From Agrocybe praecox (Eukaryota; Basidiomycota; Agaricomycetes; Agaricales; Agrocybaceae), in assembly GCA_964017145.1 (NCBI GenBank), contig OZ024850.1:473618-537617 (forward strand): a DNA stretch of 64,000 nucleotides, in the 5' to 3' direction. The notes under the pieces are model-generated. The model was not told the origin of the DNA and did no database searches. It was given only the letters and a program-made list of their open reading frames with translations. Shown here in pieces: positions 21,534 to 32,360 of this stretch (position 1 is the first letter of the stretch; the number at the start of each line of letters is the position of its first letter). Both the position numbers and the translations under genes were made by a program.

Positions 21534-22499
21534 ATGGCTTCTGTCGAAGAAAATACCATTGGAATCAGCAGTGACGAGGAGAATATACGCCCTCGCAAAA
21601 AATATAGGCCAATTATAGTGGATAGTGAGGAGGATCACTCCGACGCAGACATTCCTGTGCCTATACTAGATGACTCGGCTCCGCTTGTGCCTATACAACC
21701 TTCTGCGAAGCGAAAAAGACGATCTGCTGGAAAGAATAATGATTTGGAAGTTAATGAGAGCTCCTCAAAGAAACCAAGGCAGCCGAGAAAGCCCAGGCAG
21801 TCAAGGGAGGCTACTGCAAGCAAAAATAAAGGGAAGCAAAGGTCTGGTTGCATGTTTTCTTTTTGGGGAAATATGAATTCTTACTTAGATGCAGTGTCAA
21901 TTCCGTAGCCGAAGAGGAAGATGGAGTATCCTCGGATGGAAATCCTGAGTCGTATGTCGCTGGTCTCTAGTATGATGTTCATGCCGGCTGATGCTAACTA
22001 TTATGCAGGGGGAAACTTGACCCTGGACCTGCACTGTATTGTATCTCAATTATAAAAGTTATGGATATACTGATTATCCATTAGGAACCGTGCATTCCAA
22101 AGTCTGACTACCGACCAAATCAAAGAAATAGGCTTGGCAATTATCAAATCCAAGGATTTACGCGCAAAGATTCACCTTGTAGAAGAAAAAGCAGCTCAAA
22201 TCAAAGCCCAGACGGCACTTGAAATAGCTGCTCTCGAGAAAGACAAGGCCATTATCGAAACAGAAGCAAAGCTCAAACTTGTTGGACTTGAAGCGCTTGA
22301 AAAGCAAAGAGTCATGGACCATGAATTGGAGATGAAGAATTTGGCAACTAGAGTTGAGCTTGATGAACGGAAGCAACAAAGAGAAAGTGTGAGGCTTGAA
22401 AAGGAGATGGATCTTGCTCTTATCAAGCTACGTATCCAGGAGAAGGAGTTGGATCTTCGAACAAAGGAAATCGAGTTGCAATTAAAGAAAAACAACTAA
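21534..22499 (+). CDS. Orphan coiled-coil protein with Ser/Asp-Glu and Lys/Arg N-terminal half
   Basis: No function is recognised. Exons 21534-21841, 21889-21951, 22009-22035 and 22085-22499 join in phase to 813 nt, 270 aa. The first 105 residues are disordered: acidic serine clusters (ISSDEENIRPRKKYRP, VDSEEDHSDADIP) resembling CK2 sites, then basic clusters (AKRKRRSAGKNN, SSKKPRQPRKPRQSRE) that look like nuclear-localisation signals. Residues about 140-268 form one long, highly charged coiled coil ending QEKELDLRTKEIELQLKKNN. The TAA stop (22497-22499) overlaps the TAG stop of the opposite gene (22496-22498). With the neighbouring 985-aa gene it forms a tightly packed convergent pair, suggesting they may travel or act together. 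Confidence 0.75.
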
Positions 22500-25400
22500 T
22501 TATACAGTTCTTCTAACATATTCTGGTACTTGGGATCGCCAAGAATACTAGTTTCTTCTCCGTATTTGTTATCAACAATAGACGAGGCAATTTCCTCAAC
22601 TTCATGCTTGATGTCTGCGTAGAACTCCTAGTAAAAATTTATTATTCATTTGGACAGCAAAGAGTTGTTTAAAGACGTACCAGTTCAGATTCTTTAATAT
22701 GATCAAAAAGGGACATGATATCCTTGCTAATCGACTGCTTGCTTTTTCGATCTTGTCTTTCTCGGGCAAAAAGATACTTGGACACATTTCCATCGGTAGC
22801 CTTTTTTAGGCTACGAATCCTCTCGTACTGGACGTTGTGGGTGTCATTGAGTTCTTGAAACACGACTCTATTGGTACACATTTCAGTACAATGTGTTCGG
22901 ACTTTGTACTCGCTTGACGCACTGTTGATTAGGGTTAATACAAAAGCAAAAGATATTTCTATAACGCTCACTGGAAATCACAGCTGGGACATTTGTATGC
23001 CTGCGTTTTGCCTTGTGCGTCAAGAACAACCATTTTAACAATGAGATCCTTCCACTCGGTGTGTTGAGTATGGCTGTAACATAATGTTTAAAGTTATAAA
23101 AGTATCGATCAGAAAAGATATTTTGCTTACAAGTGCCTTTCAAAATTCTTACGGTTATGCCAATCTTTTTCTTGGGCTGCAGGGTCATGAACGTAAAGCT
23201 TCTGACATTTTGGACAAATTATTTTGCCACCATTGTCCTGTCAACCATTCGTAACCTGAGTGGGATGAGAGAGAAAAAAAGAGAACATACGTCAATCTGC
23301 TTTTGAAAGTTGTGCTGTTCCTGAAGAGGCCCTAGCACCATTTCAAAAAATGCAATTCGTACTTCGCTGGCTGTAACATCAAAGTTTTGGATTAAAGGAT
23401 GAATTGGTTCTTTTTCCATCACTGCTTGAGCTTCATGTGGGTCATGTATCGCATCAGAACCTATCGTATTGACAAGACTGCTGAATATTTGATGGATTTG
23501 TTCTTCTTCTGCTGGCAGTTCGGCAACTGCGTCTGTGGAGATATGTTCAGTTTTATCACTGGCAGAGGAATTGCATAAAACATTTCTGTTTTCGACTTCA
23601 TTCTTCTGAGGACTCATGATAGTCGTTTCTTGAAGGGACGAGCTTGCTGCCGAAATGGAAGGAATAGTTATGCCTGTCTGTGATGGACCAGCAACCGTGT
23701 TTGTAGCTTTCGCAGCCAGAAGAGTAGTGTGAATATCAGAAACACTTCCAAAGGGTCTGGAAAGATAAGTTGCAGCGGCTTCAATTTCTTCAAAAGTGCC
23801 GTCATTTGCTTGTTTGCGTATTTGCTCGACTTTCTTAGCCTCTCGACGTGTTTCAAACTGGGAAGTATACTTATATGCCTTTTCATATTGACCTGATGCT
23901 GCCATGGCGGCTTGTTTCGCCTATAAAAACATTAAGATAATAATATAGACCAAATATAATTAAGAACCTTTTCAAACTCTTTGTCTGGTACAATTATCGA
24001 GATTTCGGAGTTGGCTTCAATATATCTCATTGCGGTCATTGTATGAGCATATGGTCTTCCATTTGGCTTTAAATTGGAGTCGAAACAGGCATAGTATGCA
24101 AGCCAGGCATCTTCCATCTGCCGAACACTGTTCATAATGTTCTTGTCATTCTAAAACAAGGTTTAACGACATAGTACAAAGAAAAAGAAAGAGAAATAAT
24201 GTATGAGCAGCTTGTAAACCAGATCATCTTTCCCCAACGTTGTTTTTCCAAGCTGAATGTTTCGTGAAAGAGAGGACTTTTGCTTTTCTTTGATTTCTTC
24301 CATCTTGTATGACATACATGCCAGCAACGCCTGGACTGCGCGACTCCTTCTTATTTGCGCCGAGATATTGTCCTACCAAGACACAATCAGCAGGCACATC
24401 AATGACCACTGTATCACATACAAGAGCATTTGTGGACTGTCCCTCAGGTGTCTCACCCGGCAGTCGCAGTCCAACAATATTTACACCAGCCACATTTCTG
24501 GAATAATAATGAAGAGACGACCCTTTTTCTTCATGTACAAGAACTGCTCGGGCAAGTCCACCGCCAACAAGTTGCTCGAGCTAATTCAGGAAGTAATAAA
24601 ATATTGAAGAAAACAAAAGAAAACAACGTACATCTGCAGCAGCACCCCGACGGAAGACATATACTCCTCCTTTAGGCAAACCCGCGTTTGTGGCCGATAG
24701 ATTGTGAGCATTAGATACACCTTGCGCCATCATTGCTTCATAAGGGACTGCAAATTTGCCTCCGTCGACTTTGAGAAATCTAAAACTCAGATTTGTCAAT
24801 ACAGGATTTATACAAAGACGAAAAACTTACAAAGGTTCTTCGCGCATGTCTTCTTTGATTTTAAGCATGGCAGATTCTCCATTTACAAGATCATCGACGG
24901 TCTATGTATATCATTAATAATAGCGTGTTGTTTATATGACAAAATAAAACATACCTCAATGCCTTCAAATGCATTCCTTGCAAACAAGAATATAACATAC
25001 CATAAGGATGGGTCAACAGCAACCTGTGCCCATGATTTTACAGCTCGGAAAACAAAATTTCTGGCCTGCCCTGATACGGTATTGTTCCTTTTTTTGAAAT
25101 TCTGAATATTGATGTCAGAATCAAAAGCCATCTTTCCTACGCGGAAAATGGTGACGTCCTTAAGCTTGGGGTACTAGAAGAAAGATAAATCCTGATCAAC
25201 ATAGAGAAAAATTAAGTATTTACCAAGCCCTTTTTCAGATATTCCTTTGTTGAAGGCCCTTTACTCCCTGGACGCTGCGCCGAAAAGGCACTGTCAACAA
25301 TCATGACACATCGCTGAATGGCAATCAAGCGACCAGAATGTTCTGAGGAAGATAAATTGGCCTCGACCATTAGCTTGAGCTCGCCAATGCTATAAAATAA

Positions 25401-26109
25401 CTTTTCATCGGCATGTCGATCAAGGCCTTCTTTGTGGATTACTGAAAAGATATGTTAATTTTCCAAGCACATTTTCAACAAGGAAATGATCTCACTGTGA
25501 TGTAGCTGATCATTCAGGCGCACCATCAAACCGCCAGGCCCAAGCATTGCTGCACCACAGGCTATGTTGCCGTTATTAGGATCAATGGCATGTTTTGCAA
25601 TTGCACACATGAAGGAATGAAGGTGGCTTTCAAGCGTTTTAGCCTTGATTTTCTTGGTGCTATCTGGTGCTGCCTTCTTTGGCGTGCATGCATCAACCTA
25701 AGAGCAAATGAGAGTCAAGCTAGAGAAGAGAAATATAATTCCTTACCAGGATAGGAAGCATATGCATCGAATGCTTGAGTATAAGTTCCTTGTCCCACAT
25801 ACGCTCTGAAGGAAGATCGGGGTAGGCTACTTGCAGAAGACCTTCCCATCTGAAAATGGCTACCTTGAGACGCTTCTTTACACTTTCGCTTGCATTATTG
25901 TCGAGATTATTGGACCACTCATCAACAGTAGCAAAATATTTGTCTAATCCCCCCTCGCCGCTAGCAATTTTGAGAAGATTTTTGTTGAACCTTGCATCTT
26001 TGGTGCGTGTGGTCAAATCTACATCTGGAATACTTGCAGAAATACCAGCTTCGGCCGCAATTGAACGGAGAGGAGGAGGTATGTAGCCACTTTTGTTAAG
26101 TGCAGACAT
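22496..26109 (-). CDS. Large orphan protein with C-terminal Cys/His zinc-finger-like segment, 13 exons
   Basis: No family is recognised. Thirteen exons join in phase to 2958 nt, 985 aa: 25747-26109, 25496-25697, 25224-25441, 24955-25173, 24831-24901, 24632-24779, 24239-24580, 23968-24150, 23291-23920, 23131-23237, 22972-23073, 22681-22921, 22496-22627. Residues about 1-580 look globular (ILKHSMHMLPIL, KKGLYPKLKDVTIFRVGKMA, VVIDVPADCVLVGQYLGANK). Residues about 600-790 are polar and low-complexity. Near 800-832 is CPKC, then about 24 residues, then HLHTQH, a C2H2-like finger. A second CPSC lies near 856-859, followed by HCTEMC. Two introns have GTT donors (GTTGGG after residue 521, GTTCTT after 582); skipping the first would give an in-frame TGA. 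The start at 26109 gives a 118-bp gap to the divergent gene. The fingers suggest nucleic-acid binding, but this is inference. Confidence 0.75.
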
Positions 26110-26227
26110 GCCAGTGGTTGAACCAGTGAAGGAACAAAGAAGGGCATAAAACGCACGTGGGTCACGTGGGGTAAAACATGTCTTACAATTTGAATTCTTG
26201 AATATATGCGCGTTTGTATCTAACCAA
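26110..26227. promoter_or_regulatory. 118-bp divergent promoter with paired CACGTG boxes
   Basis: The gap between the ATG codons of the 985-aa and 352-aa orphans contains CACGTG at 26154-26159 and again at 26163-26168, spaced by three bases. CACGTG is the core bound by bHLH factors such as Cbf1/Pho4 and their relatives in fungi. A single short shared promoter with a double site suggests co-regulation of the two genes. Confidence 0.6.
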
Positions 26228-27377
26228 ATGAATCTGTCAAATTTGGTGGAGGCCGTTTCCCACCAGGTTACAAAATTTTTGCCACTCTCCCCAAATTCGA
26301 CTCCTCGAAAGAAGCAAGAACTAAGAAATTTGGCTGAATGGTCCCAAAGACTTCATGAGCAAACCTCACAATTATTAGACGCTTCGGGATTGAATGATGT
26401 AGAGGTGCCGAGTGAGAATGAAGAACCACCTGAGGAGCTTCCCGCAGACACCAAGCCACAGGAACCTGCTCCAAAGGCCAAGAAAAAGAAGGTCACGGTG
26501 CCGGATAGTCGATATACTGAGATTCTGGAAAAATGGCAAAGCAACGATGATGCTATTGGGCCCAGGGAATTTATACAATGCCTTCTTCGGAGTGATACAC
26601 CCAAATTCACCGTCTTCGAAAGAGAGCAAGAAGGCTTTGTTTTTCTTCTGCGAGGGTATTATGCGGCTGATTCTGTGGAAGACCTGGTGTGCATCGTTCA
26701 TTTAGATTGTGGGCTAAATTAACATATAACAGGTCAAGCTATTTCCGACCATGCCATCCTTCTCACCAGCCTACACCAAAAGCATAGCCAACGAAGTAAA
26801 TGGTAATGTTATAGACCGCCTCGGTGAACGCGAGAAAATTATGATAGAATGTGAAGACACAAGCGCTCTGGGATGCTTTGTGGTCTCAGTTCTTGAAAGT
26901 ATCCAGTGCCTCTATTTTGCAGAAGAGTGGGCCAATTTGAGAAAAAAGGAAAAGAGACTGTTCCTCGAGAAAGCTTTCGAGGTTTACGAAGGTGGTGCGT
27001 ACGATGAAGAGACCAAGACGAGAAGAATGAAGATCTTCAAAAATCGTCACGAGAAAGTTATCACGTCGAGAAACGAACTGGCAAGAATGTTTGACCAGGT
27101 GAGTCTGTGCATGGCAGGTGAAATCTTACCCACTTGTTACTAGTTTCACTGTGCGGTTCTCATGAATCCATGCTGGACACCAAAAGCATGCCATTTGAAA
27201 GGAATCACTGGCCGAACACACAATTTTTCTGCAACTCTGAACCTCATTGTCGCAAGACCCCTTGACGAAGAATTAGAACGTAATGAGGAAGCATTCAAGC
27301 AGGTTATGAAGGTATTGTTGCCTACGCAAGCTTATCAATACATAGAAGACTTTCTACACAAGCATCCCTACATGTAG
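26228..27377 (+). CDS. Orphan 352-aa protein
   Basis: No function is recognised. Three exons (26228-26686, 26733-27098, 27144-27377) join in phase to 1059 nt, 352 aa. The N-terminus has a helical segment (TPRKKQELRNLAEWSQRLHE), then an acidic/Pro-rich linker and a basic patch (APKAKKKKVTVPD). The remainder looks globular: TEILEKWQSNDDAIGPREFI, FTVFEREQEGFVFLLRGYY, ERLFLEKAF-like helices and a conserved-looking end (WTPKACHLKGITGRTHNFS, LLPTQAYQYIEDFLHKHPYM). The ATG at 26228 is used rather than an upstream non-ATG extension. It is transcribed away from the 985-aa orphan over a 118-bp promoter, and I infer that it belongs to the same module. Confidence 0.7.
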
Positions 27378-27893
27378 CGCACAGTCGCAACTCTACGCGA
27401 ATAAAGTCACATTATCGCACTTGTGCACTAAAATGTAAGGTCCGCCTGCGCCATCCTAGCTGGGCGACTCAGGCTGCTTAAACGTGCTGGCATTGGGTGT
27501 TTGTTAGAAAATCAGCGAACTCTATTTGAACTCGATAACATGTGCATAACTTACGTATGTTTCTAATATTTATTCACCAGGACACCGGTGACGCGGACAC
27601 GTTACGGACGTGGTGGGAAGCACACGCCGGTATCCAGTCTTCTAGAGCCAACTCAGAGCTGTGGGTCTCATGTTTAAAAGCCCGCAGATTCTGCGTAAAC
27701 GTAACATGCATGTAGCGATCATTCCAGAGGCTTCAGTTCTTCTTGGTCGCCATCCATGGGATCGTAGTTCGCCGGCTTTCCAACAGCAGAGCATCGCGAT
27801 GGACAACCTCCGCAGCAAGATGAGCTGGGCCACTGAACACGAAAATCCAAGGCAGAACCCGGCAGAACCCAGACGGCAGGACTAGAACCCACG
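27378..27893. other. Spacer of unclear origin between orphan module and truncated F-box gene
   Basis: This is higher in GC than its surroundings, with a Pro/Arg-coding-like but discontinuous composition and a short direct repeat (GGCAGAACCC, twice at about 27851-27870). The F-box-like gene on the minus strand stops where this segment begins, so it may be foreign sequence that interrupted that gene. No terminal repeats were identified. Confidence 0.35.
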
Positions 27894-28367
27894 TCACGGT
27901 AACAGAAACTGAAGTAGAGTCCTGGTGTCAAAATAAGTGTTGGTGAAAGACTTGAGTTGAAAGGAGTGGTCTTCCAAGACCCATCCGTAAGTTGAATATA
28001 CAGGCTCATTGGTAGTATCTTCTTCGAGAATATGCAGATCTTCCAAATTCAAAGTGGCTCTAAATGCTTGCACCATTCTCGAAATGTCGTCTACATTGAG
28101 GTCCAGTGAGTGGGGTGGCATATAAAGCTTCATTTTCTTGACGCGCAGGGCAAGATAAGGCCGTCGGGCAACAGAGTTGCAAAAGGATTTGATATGACGC
28201 GCACCCTTTACGCACACATCGACGTACAAAATTCGCTCCGCCTCGGCATGGAAAGAACGAGAAACAAGGCAGAGGCTATACAAATCTGGCGTTTGAAGAC
28301 ACGGATCCTGGCAGATTATTGCACATAATTCCTGCGGCAACTTTGCAGAGATTCTGCTTATGGCCAT
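27894..28367 (-). pseudogene. Truncated F-box protein
   Basis: From ATG 28367 the frame reads an F-box-like opening (KLPQELCAIICQDPCLQTPDLYSLCLVSRSF) followed by the layout usual for agaric F-box proteins (AERILYVDVCVKGARHIKSF, then RPYLALRVKKMKLYMPP, then LNLEDLHILEED). It stops after about 157 residues (TRTLLQFLLP), whereas family members usually run 350-500 residues. No splice donor before the stop restores a leucine-rich continuation. F-box proteins are substrate adaptors of SCF ubiquitin ligases; this one lacks most of the substrate-recognition half. It could be a relic cut by the DNA at 27378-27893. Confidence 0.6.
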
Positions 28368-29443
28368 GGTCGTTTGATTAATGGCCAATTGGTACTGGCC
28401 AATAATAATATAGTCGAGACGGTTGCGAGATGGGTAGGTTCTGAAGTAAAAGATCAGTAAAAAATTCTTGAGGAGGTAGTATGAATTTACCCTAGTCACT
28501 AGGACGTTAGCAGTCAGTATTTCAGTGGACAGCAGTGGACAGTGGACAATGTAACAAAGATGTTTTTTGTTTGTATTTTCAATCGCGACACTACAAATAA
28601 ATACAAGCAACCGTGATCAACTTTTTGTTCTAAACTAACATATTCATGTATATCTCGCACATCCTGGTCCAGGACCATCCTGCCAGTACTAGTCTGAGGC
28701 CGGTAGCAGTGACATGATCTACGTCTGTTCTGGGTTAGAGTCCCATATCAATGCTTTCTATTTCTGCTTTATTGAACTGCACTTGCTTTGAAAACCGGAC
28801 ACCTTCTACGGTGTACTTGCTAGCCTCTAGTAAGGCTTGCCTGACCGAATTACTACATTTGACATGCGGAAAACTAAAAGCCCTGGCCAACTTTTTAACT
28901 CATCCCCGTTCAAGTGTGGGACATTCCTGTCGGCTGTTTCTGCCTCTGTGGCGCTCTCTTCCACCCATCAGGCTAATATGATAATGTATCACGACGTGTG
29001 TAAGAAGAACCATACATCCGTCCGATTTGGCCTCGCAATCTCAGCAGTCTGCACTAGCGTGTTTGATCCAATAGGCTTATCAGTACCCCACTGGGCAACT
29101 TGCATTAAACCCGTTATGCAAGCTGTCATTACAGGCTTCCGTGAACCACATAATCACAAAAAACGCAAGCAGTGGAAAAGGAGGTGGTTTACAGAGCTTG
29201 CAAACTAGTCGTAAATCAGCAGATCTTACACGTATTTATTTTCACTGGCGAAGACCGCAGCGACCTCGCCCCAAGCTCAACAGATGTTATGCTCACCCGA
29301 TTCGTGGCTCAGGTGAGGTTGAGGTGAGGCCGCCGATCGTCAGTCGCTTTCACCAATTATATACACACTTAGTCCACTTAGCGTTTAGCTCGAATCCTGT
29401 ACCTTGTTATAAACCACTACCAACTTCATCGACGACGACAACC
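28368..29443. other. Spacer and promoter of the first 4CL-like gene
   Basis: No gene is supported; short frames at 28751-29208 and 29141-29443 lack splice-consistent coding character. The last 40 bases contain GTTATAAACCAC (29405-29416), which is shared with the promoter of the second 4CL-like gene. Confidence 0.4.
29405..29416 (+). promoter_or_regulatory. TATA-like element GTTATAAACCAC
   Basis: This lies 28 bp before the start codon of the first 4CL-like gene. The same 12 bases occur at 47792-47803 on the opposite strand, 16 bp before the start codon of its closest paralogue. Flanking promoter sequence is partly similar too, so the duplication included at least the core promoter. Confidence 0.6.
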
Positions 29444-32360
29444 ATGGAGTTTCACTCGTTGACTGAACAGCTACCCCATATTCCCGACGATGTTACCGTT
29501 CCACAATTCATGTTCGACTCTGACCATGAACTGAGGCCAAAGAGAGGATCCGAGGTGCCTTGGCTCATAGAGAATGAGACCGCCAGGAAGTTGTATAAAT
29601 CAGAGGTCCGTGGAACCATGTAACTCAGTAAATTAACAAGTCTCTGAACTGTGCTTTACAGTTGCGGGAGCGTTCAAATGGATTGGCAAACGCTTTGCAT
29701 ATCAAGTATCTGATAGGTGAGCATGTCATCTCCCTGATAAAACCAGTACTTGTGTTGAACTTGACTCTGATGTAGGAGAGGACGATGTTGGTGAGTGAAA
29801 ATGGCTGTCCTAAAAGGAACAAGAAATGAAGTCGAATCACCACAGTCCTGCTCTTCAGTCGGAACCATGTTGGCAAGTCAAAATAAAATTTCTCGAAAAT
29901 AAAAAAAGGTTTATACCAGCGTTATGTATAGACTATCCAGTGGCTATTTGGGCCACTCATAAGCTAGGTGCTGTCATCTCGTGAGCGAATTACCCTGGGA
30001 AAAAAGCAAAGTACACTTACAAGCCTGTTTGATTAGGGGGGCGAACCCTGACTTCACAAGTGGGGAGCTTCTATACCAGGTCCAAGAAACGAAGGCTTCT
30101 CTCATAATCGTACACCCTGATTCCTTGCCAATAGCTCTTGAAGCTGCGCAGAAAGCAGGGATATCCCCGGAACGTGTTGTGTTGTTCAATACGAAAAACA
30201 TAACGGAAGAAATATCTAGTCGACTTCACGAAACGGTTGAAAACTTAGTTGAATTTGGTTTGAAACACAAGGTCAGATATGTAGAGAGGCGTTTGAGGCC
30301 AGGAGAAGCCAGGACGAAAATAGCCTTCTACAGTTTTTCGTCTGGTACTACGGGTCGACCAAAGGTCTGGCGGCGATTTTTCTGCCTTGTGTGGCATTCT
30401 AATCTTTTGTTCCAGGCGGTCGCAATCCCACACTTCGCATTGATTGCCGATGTTATACAAGTCGCTGCTCACAACAAAGTCAATCAGGACTACTGTGCTT
30501 GGGAGGATCAACGCTTTCGACCAGGGGATATCGCTATTGGAGGTATTATTCACGAATTTGCTTTCCTTCTTGTGTCAAAACAATTGATTTATGTCTACTC
30601 TAGTCCTTCCTCTCTATCGTAGGTTTTCTTCTTTCCATCCGAAATTTGTTTTGAAGTTGTTTACTATGTATGCTATGTGGAGCAGATATCTATGGCCTTG
30701 TTATAAATGCAAGTTTTTTTTTTGCGGAACTTCGTATAACTCGCTATGGTTCTGATGGTTCATTAGCTTCATTTTATGTTATTCGTTGGTGTATGTGCAT
30801 ATTGACTCAAATTTCCGGGACCATGATACTTATCTACTATTTTGGTCCTTTGCTGTAGATAACCTTCGTGGTGGTCCCCAAGTTCGATTTTATAGAAATG
30901 CTGAAAAGCATCGTGCGTCACCAAATAAACCATCTTTTGTGAGTGTTTAAAAATCGACTTCTGGGTTTTTTACAAAGATAACCAAGCACTTTGATGTCCT
31001 TTAGGCTCGTACCTCCTCACATTGTCCTTATCTGCAAAGTAAGCAAGTCCGTTGGGTCCATAGAAAGATTGCATAAACCTCTCATGATCATATTTCTGCA
31101 GCATCCTGCGGTAAAGGGCTACAATCTTCGCTCGCATATCCGTCTGATCATGTCTGCCGCTGCGCCCCTTTCTCACGAGCTGAGCCAGCAGCTCTTCGAA
31201 ATGTTCCCAAATGCTCATATAGGTCAGTTGTACGGTGGGTACTATTCCATGCTGCCTCTGTATACTTTTTCATAAATATGCTAGGAATGACGGAAACATG
31301 CACTTCAGGGACTATGTGGTCCATTAAGTCAAAGCGAGGCGTTTCTGGTAGTAAGTTATCTAAATGAACACGCAACTATGACCGCTCTTCTTTACATTCT
31401 TTGCTCACTGTCTGCCCTAGGCAGCGGCGTGCTTCTTCCTGGGACGGTTGCGCGTGTTGTGAAAGAAGACGGTTCATTAGCAGGCTTTGATGAATCTGGG
31501 GAGTTGGTTATAAAAACGCCGGCTGTTGCTTTGGGATATTCAAATAACGTACAAGCGTATGTTTATTGTCTTATACCTTGTCGCTTGCTATTCTGGTTTA
31601 TGCCTTTTGGTTATTTATTAGCACTAAAGAGACATTCTGTGATGGGTACAGCTATTATTTTGTTTGGAGGTACAGTTCGAGCTGAGCCATCAAAATTAGT
31701 TGGGTGAAAACTGGAGACGAAGTAAAGATATCCAGAGATGGCGAAGTTGTTGTCCTTGACCGATTAAAGGTTTGTGTTTTGATTGATTCACAAGTAAACT
31801 AAAGTATTAACGCCTGCTATTTCTCAGGAAATTATGAAGGTATGATATCCTCGTATGTTTTGTCGTTGTGGTAGTTTAATCATTTTCACTCAAGGTCAGA
31901 GGATTCCAAGTCGCACCGGCAGAGCTTGAGGGATGCCTCTTGGACCACGCAGATGTTTCGAACGCGTGTGTGGTCGGCGTTCCGGATGATTACAGTGAGT
32001 GTTATCGTCGTTGTAACTTCCGTGTAGCTTGACTGCATTTTGGCAAGGTGGGGAAGTGCCTCTTGCTTTCGTGGTGTTATCAGCAGCAGCAGCTGCCCGA
32101 GCCGGGAATGATAGAACGACAATCGAGCACATCAAGATATCGATAAAGAAGGCGAGTGGCTTTTAGGTTTACATACGGTCTTTGACTTCCGATGCTGATA
32201 GTGTAAATAGCATGTCGCAGCCAATAAAGTGAACTATAAGCATTTGGTTGGTGGTGTAGAGATTGTCTCAGCAATCCCTACTTCTCCCAGTGGGAAGTTG
32301 CTGCGTCGAGTTTTGCGAGATAGAGCAAAGGAGATTAGAAAGACGAAGCCTAAACTCTAA
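29444..32360 (+). CDS. 4-coumarate-CoA-ligase-like adenylating enzyme, copy 1, with one defective splice site
   Basis: A member of the AMP-forming acyl/aryl-CoA synthetase (ANL) superfamily, activating a carboxylate as adenylate and then thioester. Many small exons rebuild MEFHSLTEQLPHIPDDV, the AMP-binding loop SFSSGTTGRPK (donor after 30364), VVVPKFDFIEMLKSIV, QLYGMTETCTSG, WVKTGDEV...LDRLK and the C-terminal GKLLRRVLRDRAKEI, ending PKL. Exons of 15 nt (29776-29790) and 12 nt (31828-31839) occur. Introns starting at 29873 and 30709, and the last intron, begin with GC; copy 2 has GT at the first two. The small exon for the PFYHIYG-type motif (about 30623-30640) is followed by GA instead of GT. 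Skipping that exon keeps the frame but deletes the motif. I read this copy as decaying, or dependent on unusual splicing. The substrate cannot be deduced. Confidence 0.75.

Noticed and set aside
21089..27620. Transposon boundaries around the three-gene orphan module
   Set aside because: No terminal inverted repeats or target duplications were visible; only a 10-base direct match (AAAGTCACAT) was found.
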